Shown: in pieces, positions 1 to 7,970 of the stretch
How positions within the stretch are numbered: the stretch's first letter is position 1
How the letters are laid out: each line of letters begins with the position of its first letter
Source of the DNA: Flammula alnicola
Taxonomy: Eukaryota; Basidiomycota; Agaricomycetes; Agaricales; Strophariaceae
Assembly: GCA_015499995.1 (NCBI GenBank)
Contig: JADNRV010000741.1
Coordinates: 1 to 14,786 of the forward strand
Direction of reading: 5' to 3'
DNA length: 14,786 nucleotides
Notes under the pieces: model-generated
The model's input: the letters and a program-made list of their open reading frames with translations, nothing else
The model's database searches: none
Told to the model about the DNA's origin: nothing
Made by a program: the position numbers and the translations under genes

Positions 1-479
1 TGGTTGACCTACTCGGTGGAGCAGATGGTCCCGGAATTGTGACTTTTTATGGTCTTTTGTAATTTTACGCGTCTAGTGTGAACACCAAACTGCGCGTGTT
101 TTTGTTTTTTTTTGAAACTCGAAAACGACTTGTCCTTTCACCCCTCTCGCGGTGGGCTCCAGTTAAAGTGCTAGGTTTCGTCTACGTTGGAAATGATCTA
201 GCTAGTGGTGCAGAAAGAACTCTACACTCAACACAACCAAACCACAAAACCAACAACTTGACTAGACGTAGTCTTGTGTGCGAGTCTCGGGGGTAAGATA
301 TGAAAAAGGAGAAGTGCTTCGACTTATAAACAAGTCTACGCGGGTTTTGGTATGGGGCGGGTTTTAGTTCCGTAGAACTGGTGTGGTGACTTTCTAACTC
401 AAACAGTGCCGAACTCGGACTTCCTTTAACTTGACGACTGGTACGAACTTTGACTTTTAACTTGACTTTAACAACTGGT

Positions 480-600
480 AACTTTCATGCAGGGACCGCG
501 ACGAGTATGCACTACAACTTTCACGCTACCGCGACGGATACGCGCTACAACTTTCACGTGGTCACGACGGGCGCACGCTACACTTTACAGAAACCCGCGT
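480..600. repeat. Degenerate ~33 bp tandem repeat, about 3.5 units
   Basis: Units begin with AACTTTCAYG at 480, 516 and 549, with a decayed partial unit at 582 (ACTTTACAG). Each unit continues with a CGCGACGR-like core and an RYGCRCTAC end. Unit spacing is 36, 33 and 33 nt. The array lies in what would be the downstream (R/U5) part of the diverged LTR-like copy. No coding potential is apparent across it. Confidence 0.6.
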
Positions 601-787
601 CAAACTCTGGTTAACTACTCCTCAAACTTTGCAGTGATCGCAAAGCTGTTTTGAAGTGTCAAAACTTGGTCTTTATTAAATTAGGTCTGGTGCGACGAGG
701 TTTAATCTTTCCCTTAGGTGTTTTCACTAGTTTTAAAGCGTCAACTGCGGGGTGGATTGCCTACCCTACTACGTGCGTTACAAGCGT

Positions 788-796
788 ATTTTATAC
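788..796 (-). promoter_or_regulatory. TATA box of the diverged LTR-like copy
   Basis: TATAAAA is read on the minus strand at 795-789, with GCAATC exactly 28 nt downstream. The insertion at 7321 has the same pair at the same spacing, which argues that this is the core promoter of the LTR family rather than a chance A/T run. Confidence 0.45.
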
Positions 797-1608
797 CTAC
801 TGAGCGCCAAGCCTCTACATGTTGCATATGATTCTACGCGTCTAATAGCTCTACTTTTACTGGTCCATGGTGTCGTGATTATGAGTCTGCTCGGGTACGG
901 TAACTGGTGAGCCTTCGTCCCCTAGCATATGTTTTGGTTTCATGGATGAACCGCTATGTCGCGGAGCACCGTCCTTGGGTCAATACAGTTGTGTCCGTTT
1001 TTAGACACATTATTGCCCGATTCGGATGCACGGCACATTCGGCGCGGGTTTCTCTTCTGCCGGTGCGGCACGGTTATCGGTCAGGTTGGAGCCGCCGCCT
1101 CTATGGCGACGTTCCCACGTGCTTCACAGTGATGTGATCATCGAGAGATCGGTTTATTCGGAGCCGAACTACTCGGCCGTTCTACGCGTGTAACGGTCAG
1201 GTGAGTGCATTGGACAATGGCAATCGTCCGGTCACGTGTTCTTTTTGGGTCGCGATCGACGCGTCTAGCGCCGCGTCCATATTAGACTCTGCGTGCCTCA
1301 AGGCTTCAGGATTCTCATTCTACGCGGGTTCCTCCAGTCGAAGCCTCTTGTTTGATTCGCAGGTACATGCGGAGGTCATGCTTCGTTGGCATCAACCTTA
1401 GTGCTATGCGTACTTCTGAGCTTACTAGCTAGATCCGCCGGACCGTAGATAGTTACTTCCGTTGTACTGGGTTATGTGGTTTCCCGCGTGTAATCCACTT
1501 AGTTGGCCAGCACGAGGTATGCTGCCTACCCTGGTTTCCCTTAGTGTAATAGGTTGATTGATTGGGAAATCGCGAAATTTCACGGGTGGACCGCACCGCG
1601 CCCTATCA

Positions 1609-2068
1609 GCGGGTCTCTCAGCGTCAGTCAACGTCGAAACTGCCGTCAAGTTCGTTATTTTTCCTCTCTTTCTTTCCTAGCTTTTTCTCAATTCGCTTTT
1701 TAGGCTGAATCTCTTTTAAAATGCTATTGTAGTTACTCTTTACAACTAGCTCGAAATTTTTAGCTAGCCATATAATACTCGTGTATTTTTGCCTTGAGGC
1801 CTTGCTTTTTGAATTTCACCATGCCTCGTGCCTAAGACTTTGTCTTTTTGTTCATGCGCCTCCTGATTATCGCACCGGAGTTATGTGTTTCCGTTGATCG
1901 CCAATCAAGCTAGTTGCCATTTTTGGCTTGCACTGCCTCATGCGACCCTTTTTGATCCCTTTGGGCAGGCGCTAGCTATTTCCTTATCCGGCAGAGGCGC
2001 TCCGCGCCTCTGGTTATTTAACTCAGATTTGAACGCGTTTTGAGCCCAGTCCTTGAATATCTTCAGCA
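1609..2068. other. Intergenic region with pyrimidine tract, upstream of the first plus-strand gene
   Basis: No gene seen. It opens with a 12-13 bp sequence identical to the right end of the insertion at 7971 (GCGGGTCTCTCA) and the same following GCGT. A 20 nt uninterrupted pyrimidine run occupies 1658-1677, which is a polypurine tract on the minus strand. AGCTAG-type hexamers occur at about 1677, 1745, 1762, 1907 and 1973. A TTATTTAA element at about 2014-2021 could serve as TATA box for the gene starting at 2069. Confidence 0.4.
1992..2012. promoter_or_regulatory. Perfect 9 bp inverted repeat with 3 nt loop upstream of the first gene
   Basis: CAGAGGCGC, then TCC, then GCGCCTCTG. The stem is perfect and GC-rich, ends directly before a TTATTTAA element, and lies 57-77 bp upstream of the ATG at 2069. 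It could be a dimeric transcription-factor site or a hairpin. The position favours a regulatory role, but nothing identifies the factor. Confidence 0.45.
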
Positions 2069-2678
2069 ATGGCTTCTCCTTCCGTCTCCTACCCTATTCC
2101 TAAGGATACTCTCGATACCCTCGCTGAAGCCGTGTCTTTTGCACAGTATACTTTGGATAAGAATCCGCTTCACACAAACGACTTCGCTAGCGAAGCCTTT
2201 CGCATTGGCCTCTTTTGCGTACGCCTCGTTGTTTTATATCTCCTTAAATCTCGCTTATATATGCGATTTTTCTTTTAGGAGCCTATCCTTCTTTATCATG
2301 ATTGCACCGACCCTGGGCCTCGCTTTCTTGGCTTGTTGAAGCAGGTTATTCATCTGCAAAACATCGCTCGCCATTTATCGGAGTACGCTTTGTTCGACAG
2401 GCTCCACCGCTTCTTGGTCGACCAGTACATTACTCTAAAGGATTTGCCCAACCCAGAGGTCAAGGCTGCTTATGCCGAGGTACGAGCGCGTTTTTACTGC
2501 TAGCTGTTTTTTGCTAACTGCACCGCGTTTTTCTCGTTCCTAGGGCGTGGCGGCGGCAGCGACTATTCGCGCTGAGCGACAGTTTACCCCTTTTGAATAC
2601 GACCCTATCCTTTTCGATCCCAAGCACGGCTGTCCTCGTGAGGTCTTCCTGACCGACATCCTTCGCCTTTTAGCATAG
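2069..2678 (+). CDS. Unrecognised 161-aa protein, three exons, intact
   Basis: I do not recognise the family. The ATG at 2069 sits in CAGCAATGGCTTCT, a context shared with the next gene (TTTCAATGGCTTCT). Exons are 2069-2218, 2279-2479 and 2544-2678, giving 50, 67 and 44 codons plus TAG. Both introns (2219-2278, 60 nt; 2480-2543, 64 nt) are phase 0, begin GTACG, end TTTTAG or CCTAG, and the second has GCTAAC before its acceptor. Without splicing the first intron the frame stops inside it. The protein starts MASPSVSYPIPKD, looks mostly helical through its middle (FLGLLKQVIHLQNIARHLSEY), and ends DILRLLA. No signal peptide or membrane span is evident. It lies 214 bp upstream of a second intron-bearing gene in the same orientation. 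The exon model is inferred from splice-site pattern and phase only. It could be a host gene or element cargo. Confidence 0.6.
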
Positions 2679-2795
2679 ATATTTGCAATATAGCTGTAGT
2701 CCATGCACAATTCAATATGATTGGTTCGATTTGTTTCTTCAGGGATTGTTCCTTGAGCTAGGGCATTATCTCTACCGCCTCATGTCGTCCGAAAC

Positions 2796-2829
2796 AACAG
2801 CTAGTTGTGGTATAAAGAGGCTAGCTGTT
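2796..2829 (+). promoter_or_regulatory. TATA box bracketed by inverted AGCTAG repeats
   Basis: TATAAAG at 2811-2817 lies between AACAGCTAG (2796-2804) and its exact reverse complement CTAGCTGTT (2821-2829). A smaller inverted repeat, ACAAC/GTTGT at 2794-2808, overlaps the left arm. The ATG at 2893 is 76 bp past the TATA box, and the sequence between them is strongly pyrimidine-rich, as is usual around fungal transcription starts. This is the likely core promoter of the second gene. Confidence 0.6.
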
Positions 2830-2892
2830 TCGCTCTTGTTCTCCAGTAGTTTTCTCTTCTACTTTACTGCACATCTCTCTTCTATTCTTTCA

Positions 2893-4251
2893 ATGGCTTC
2901 TGTTGACCATCAACGCAACCTTCCTAGCTACCCGGATATCATGCAGAAGGTCAAACTCTCGATGTTATTCGTGGTGCACCTGGCGTGACGTTGGCCAACT
3001 ATGCCCAATCTCTCGAGGAAACCGTGCATCTTATGGTGCGCTTTTTCTTCTCTCTCTTTGTTCCTTTTCTAAATTCGTTTTTCTGTAGTCTAAATGGTCC
3101 TCGCACACTAGTACTGTCGCTAGTAACCCTGGCGCTGCTCAGGCCGTCACCCATGTCGCCAACATCTTTGCTGAGCTCCAGGATGTTTACAAACCCTACA
3201 AGTTGAGCGAGAAGGCTGCCGCGGTCTGCGCGTTGCACTTGAGCATTCAGCCGCGTTCCCTTAAGGGTGACATTCTGACTGGTCCCAAGGCCGTGGTTGT
3301 CGCTAGCTCTTCCGTGCGTTCTCCATTCTTTTATTTTGTCTCAACTAGCTGATGACTTTCTTTCTTGTTCTGTAGAAGTGTTTAACTCGCGGGTCTCACG
3401 GCAAAGGTGCCGTCGATGATTTCGAGACGGCCTCCGCTCCTGGTGCTTGTGCGTCTCCTTCTGAGATCGTTGTCGATGACGATGACTCCGACTTGGTGCT
3501 TATTTATCTGTCTTCCTTCTAGTTCCTGTTGAACTAAGCGACTTCTTTACTTCGCTATTTCAACAGACGAAGGTCAATGGCGACCAACTCGTTTTCTCCG
3601 ACACTGTCACCGACCCTGGCATATCTTCCTCTAGGGTTGCTGAGGAGCGTGAGCGTCCTAACTCTCGCAAGAGACGCTCGCCCCCTAGTGCCGAACCTAG
3701 TGCCAAGGTACGCATCTATTTTTATCTTTTCTATTTTTAACTGACACTCTATCCAGTTTTCTGCTAAACGCGCGGAGGTGGTACGTCTCCCATACGCGCT
3801 AGTTCCCAACATGGATGTTGACAGTCTTGCTTATCTCAAGGCTTCCAAGGCCTTGGCTCATAGCTCTGACAAGTCCTCAGCCCGGTCCGATAGCGATCCT
3901 CTAAGCGTGCGCGCACTGAGGATAGCTATGTTTTCGGCGACTCGGCTGTTCTTGTTGAGGGTACATCGTTTTGTGTCTTTTATAATTGACATTTGTTTCT
4001 AATTTTTCTTTTCAACAGCTTCTGACCTCGCTGTCAACAACGCGCACTCTCAAGAGGTCTTGGCGAAGGCTTCTGCCCTTGTCAGCAAGAAGACTTCTTC
4101 GTCCGGCGACGAGCTAGCTCATCGCAAGGTTATTGGTGAGATCCAGGCCGAGCTCGTTGTCGGTTTGCACCGCATCGAGTTCCATTTGCAACATCGCGAG
4201 CTCCTTCTCAAGGAGCTTAAACGTATGCAGAATAACCTCGACCTTGCCTAG
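2893..4251 (+). pseudogene. Unrecognised ~355-aa six-exon protein gene with frame breaks
   Basis: No family recognised. Exons 2893-3035, 3089-3313, 3376-3495, 3567-3707, 3757-3960 and 4019-4251 are joined by introns of 53, 62, 71, 49 and 58 nt with GTGCG, GTACG or similar donors. Introns are phase 0 except the last (phase 1). Exon 1 is open from ATG 2893, but the frame that splices onward (EGQTLDVIRGAP) is shifted by 1 nt. Its in-frame TAG at 2925-2927 could instead be a 3' splice site. Exon 5 needs a second 1-nt shift near 3900, from SDSDP to KRARTEDSY, to reach the last exon. Visible features are basic nuclear-localisation-like stretches (SRKRRSPP, KRAR), an acidic run (DDDDSD), and a C-terminal charged, heptad-like helix (HRELLLKELKRMQNNL). 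A nuclear coiled-coil protein is possible, but this is inference. The breaks may be decay or assembly indels. The gene converges on the minus-strand pol, which ends 130 bp away. Confidence 0.55.
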
Positions 4252-4381
4252 CTACTTCATTGTTACAACTAGCTCGTTCCATAGCCTCAAAGTGGCTTTA
4301 TAGATTTCTGTTTTGCTTGTTGTATGTAGCCTAGCTTGCTAGCGTGGACTTGAATACACCGTCGTCTCTCTTTGTGCCTTT
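4252..4381. other. Convergent intergenic spacer
   Basis: This 130 bp separates the stop of the six-exon plus-strand gene (TAG at 4249-4251) from the stop of the minus-strand pol (4382-4384). It carries two AGCTAG-type hexamers and no clear AATAAA in either direction. No LTR terminus is visible, so the minus-strand element probably continues leftward past this point. Confidence 0.5.
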
Positions 4382-4900
4382 TTACTCTTCATCCCACCAT
4401 AAGTCTTCATCCTCGAACTCTTCCTCATGCGTTTCCTCTGGCTCTTGCTCTAGCTCGGGCTCGTACTCAGGCTCTTGCCTCCTGCTTACTTTTTTCCGAA
4501 CCGGTGCATCACTGAATATGAGGTCCGGGCCTAAGGCTTCATCATCATCCTCTGGTCGCTCAGCTAGCTTCCTCAGAGTCTCTAGATTATGATCAATTAC
4601 GTCTTCTAGGTTGTCTGGAAGCTTTATATGTCGCCTAGCGAAATAAAGAATGACTCTAAAGGCCGCCACTTTATTGTGTGAAACCGAGCCATCCATTTCT
4701 GCAACTATATAGGCACCTCCTGGGTTCCTAGCCATGACTATCATTGGTCCGAGATATCGCGGCTGCATTTTGCGATTCAAAGAGGATTCCACTGGTGTGT
4801 TTCTAACTAGGACCAAATCTCCTGGTTTGAAGATAAAGTCTCTCATTTTTGCGGACTGCTTTTCTTCGAACTTAGCTAGCGCATCTCGTTTTATTTTGAA
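4382..4900 (-). pseudogene. pol: Gypsy pol 3' part: GPY/F-like module and acidic tail
   Basis: This is the C-terminal end of the minus-strand integrase, in a frame shifted by 1 nt from the segment before it. It is open from about 4900 (FKIKRDALAKFEEKQ). KPGDLVLVRNTPVES and YLGPMIVMARN form the GPY/F-type module that follows many Gypsy integrases and is thought to aid multimerisation and target binding. A strongly acidic tail (EPEYEPELEQEPEETHEEE) follows, ending DLWWDEE before TAA. No chromodomain aromatic cage is obvious. The protein would be continuous with the middle part if one base were lost near 4900. I infer a recent indel or a sequencing error. Confidence 0.75.
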
Positions 4901-6512
4901 ATACGCTCGCGCATTTCATCTATATGAACTTTATGTTTGGCTAGAGCTCTCGCCCTATAACCAACTAGCTCTTCGGTTGTGAGAACCCTGTCGGGTAATT
5001 CTACAAGCCATGTCACTTCTTGTATGTCTAGCGGTATTACCGGATGCGCGCCCATTACTAGGAAGAATGGTGAACATTCCATTCCTTTTCGGATGGTGAT
5101 CCTATCCGCCCATAGTACGTGGTGAAAGAATGCGAACCACTTGTTGGTTAATCCTCCCGTCGCTTTATACAGCATCTGTCGGATATCCCAATGTGGTCTT
5201 TCTATTTTTCCATTTGCGCGAGAGTTGTAGGCAGAGATACTAATCCCTTTTATACCATACTTCTCTTCTAGATATTTGATCGCTTTTATAAATGGTGCTC
5301 CGTTATCTGAAATAATCTCTTGAAGACATCCCCATCTACAGATAATATCTTCGAACAACCAAAGTGCGATATTCCTAGCTGTTTCTGTTCTCAACGGTCT
5401 TCCTTCTACCCAAGAGGTTAACGCACATCTCCCATGTACTATTTGTCCACAACCCTGCGACTTTGGCGTCATATGCATGGTGTCCACATGTAGTTGCTGG
5501 AAGATTGAAGGCATATGCATCTCCGTCCTAGGGATTAATATCATAGTCTTTTGTCTCTCCTGACACATATGGCAGGTCTTGACATACCAGTGAACATCGC
5601 GTTCAATTTCTGGCCACCAAAATCTTTCCATTAACAAGGTCCTAGTTGCATAAGAACCTCGATGTCCCAAGCTATCATGAGCTGAGTGCATCATATGAGT
5701 TCTATGTTCCTTTTCCACAACTAGCTTGTGCGCTTGATTAATATCTCTTCGATACATGCGCCCTTCTTTATTTAAGAAGAAGTTCCTTGCTGTGCGAGTG
5801 AAACTATAATATTCTTTTTCTGTCATGCCTGGTGGGCGTCGCATCGGGTTCTCTAACCAGCGACGGATGAGAGGTAATTTCTCGTCCATAGCTTTTCCAG
5901 CTGACGTCCGATTTCTCTCGTCATATTCCTCACTAGCTGCGTCCTCCGCTGAGATTTGACCATCCGGAATCTTAGTTCCTAGCATAAACTGCTGTAGGAA
6001 TTGTTTCTGAGGTTCTGGGATGGCATCTTCACTCATGAATTTCGCAGCTAGCTCTCTTTCGACTCTATTTTCTCTCCTAGCTCGGTCTATTTCGATCTGG
6101 AAGCTTTCCAGCGACGTAGCTAGGTTATCATATGGCTCTTCCTCTTTTACTTCATATGTATATCCTCCTCTAGTGTCGATGGTATCTTTGAACTCATCAA
6201 ATTCCAAGGGATCAGGGTCAGACTCATATTTCTTTACAAACACCGGAGGACCTGAGGGTTCATCCTCGTCTGCCTCTGGGTTTTCAAAGACTTCATCTCC
6301 TGGTTGCCCTTCTCTGCGAGATAACCCATCTGCTCCAAAGGTCTTTCCTGCTACATGCCGCAAGGTGAAATGGAACATCATAATATGATCTATCCATCTA
6401 TTTATAGTAGCATTGGGACCGAGCCCCGGATTGTCAAGCATTCCCTTTAGATATTTGGCGTCTGTGTCGACTACTAGCTTTCTTATGCCAATCAACCAAT
6501 AATAGCAAGCGT
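4891..6512 (-). pseudogene. pol: Gypsy pol middle part: RNase H end and integrase
   Basis: This continues RNase H after the insertion (ACYYWLIGIRKLVVDTD) with a late Asp in GADGLSRR. A charged linker follows, then the integrase: zinc-binding HX4H and CX2C (AHDSLGHRG, TCHMC), and the catalytic triad D in LHVDTMHM, D in SDNGAPF and E in NGKIERPH. The last two are separated by 34 residues. Integrase inserts the cDNA into host DNA. An accidental ATG at 6558-6556, inside the insertion, is in frame and would give a 555-residue protein whose first 15 residues come from the insertion. The frame ends with TAA just after RERISK (about 4891). The next segment lies in a frame offset by 1 nt, so a small deletion near 4900 is likely. 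The catalytic residues themselves look complete. Confidence 0.85.
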
Positions 6513-7320
6513 TGATAGGGCCGCAAACAGGCCACGCGTGAATTTCGCAATATATCATCTTTTACCTATGGAATACAACTGAGACAGAGAGACTATAATG
6601 CACCCACGTTAGTAGTCTAAGGCCTAGCTATGCAACTACTAGCTGTCATATAACCTGTGACAATGGTGATCAGACGTGGTTCAGAGCTAGCTGAGTCCGT
6701 ATGATAAGCCGGGAGACAGTTAAAAGTCAGAAAACAGTGAAACATAGAACACATAAGTCATAAACGACTAGCGAGGCATAAACGCACCATGGGGAATAAA
6801 TTAAAAGACTTCTGTATGCTTTGGAAACAGTGCGCGGCGAATTCAGTACAATCAGTGTATTGCTGAATAGCTAGCTACAAAATACTGCGGCTAGGAGCGT
6901 GAGACACAGCTAGCTGAAGTTAGATGCAAGTGCGTCGAATACTAGCTAGCGTATCTTGTGACTTACTACGAGACGCACGGGATGCGGACGCGTTAGTTAG
7001 ACGCACGCTCTACCCTCTACCCGGGGGACTACCAAAAGTGGTAATAGGACGAGAAAGGAAAGAAGGAACCAGCAGTAATGATGGCCGCAGATCCGGAATA
7101 AAGCGGCACCACTAGCCGAGACGCACGCATGAGGCGCATGGTACGCGGAAGTCAGGAGCGTCCTAGCGCGCTAAAAAGGGATGAATTTCCAAATCCCTTG
7201 ACCTCTATCTGGTCACCTGGAATACCCAACCCTATACCCATTGCCTGCAGGCATTATTTACATGAGATAAGAATGTTTTACTCTATTTTATTCGCATACC
7301 AGAACCACACATAGCTGTAG

Positions 7321-7328
7321 TATAAAAG
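7321..7328 (+). promoter_or_regulatory. TATA box of the LTR-like insertion
   Basis: TATAAAAG lies 808 nt from the left terminus, preceded by ATAGCTGTAG and followed after 28 nt by GCAATC. The offset and spacing match those of the diverged copy at 795-789. Transcription from it would run rightward, antisense to the interrupted pol. Confidence 0.55.
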
Positions 7329-7698
7329 ATGTACTTTTGTAGCTAGTTACCTTAAGCAATCTCTTCCCTGTTTTATTTCGAGCTAAGACGCAGTGTCTAG
7401 TAAGAAAGAAGACGAATAAAGGATCAGTTTGACTTCATAGAGTTCGTTTGAAGCCAGAGAAGGCTTAGTTAAATAAAGAGAAAAGTTCTTGAGGACAAGG
7501 TCCAAGAATTTAGAAGCCAGAGTGTGCTTAGCGGCCAAGAGAGCGCCTAGAGAGTCAGAAACAGAGTCCACAGTGGGCTAGCAGATCATTCAGAAGGTAG
7601 CGCACAGTGCGGCCTTAGTTTCAGACCAGTTCCCAAAGCTTCAGAGCAGCTAGTGGCTTCGAAATTCGAGCTAGCAGCGTCCTAGAGAGTTCCTCTCA

Positions 7699-7766
7699 AA
7701 TAAAAACCATAAAATCAATAAAACCGTTCATCCCTGTGATAAAACCAGGCTTGAAACTACAATAAA
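7699..7766 (+). terminator. Candidate polyadenylation signals of the LTR-like insertion
   Basis: AATAAA occurs at 7699-7704, 7717-7722 and 7761-7766, about 380-440 nt downstream of the TATA box. This is consistent with the R/U5 part of an LTR. A further AATAAA near 7470 has a counterpart in the diverged copy. Which one is used cannot be told. Confidence 0.35.
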
Positions 7767-7970
7767 ATGTGTATTTGAATAATCCCTCATACCCACTTTA
7801 AACGAACCGCGAGGCGCTGTCTACAAGTCAGCTAGCTAAACAAAACAAACACCGTGGAGTACAGCACACTACATATTTCTGAAGCTAGTAGAGCGTCGCT
7901 CGACCTAGTTAGGATCTCGCTCCGCAGTTGTGTGTGTGGTTTAGGTCGCTGAGCGCGTAGCGGGTCTCTC

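Larger units (their letters stand above)
150..1608 (-). mobile_element. Diverged inverted copy of the 1.46 kb LTR-like element
   Basis: No convincing gene is present here. Read on the minus strand from 1608, the sequence starts TGATAGGG and shortly after has CCCGTGAAATTTCGC. This closely matches the start of the insertion at 6513 (TGATAGGG, then GCGTGAATTTCGC). A minus-strand TATAAAA lies at 795-789, 813 nt from the terminus, against 808 nt in the insertion. In both copies TATAAAA is followed, after exactly 28 nt, by GCAATC (760-755 here). An AATAAAG-like site follows in both. I infer an old LTR or solo LTR of the same family in opposite orientation. The left end is not visible; 150 is only projected from the length of the other copy. 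Bases 1-150 show nothing I can name. Confidence 0.5.

Noticed and set aside
907..1401. Two small plus-strand ORFs (76 and 66 codons)
   Set aside because: They overlap the decayed LTR-like copy, lack ATG starts or known motifs, and read as chance openness.
1425..1649. Minus-strand ORF of 74 codons
   Set aside because: It runs across the LTR-like terminus. Its AERPA stretch comes only from the 17 bp shared junction sequence.
3781..3802. GTACGT...GCTAG as an extra intron in exon 5 of the six-exon gene
   Set aside because: It would be only 22 nt long, and the exon reads well through it.
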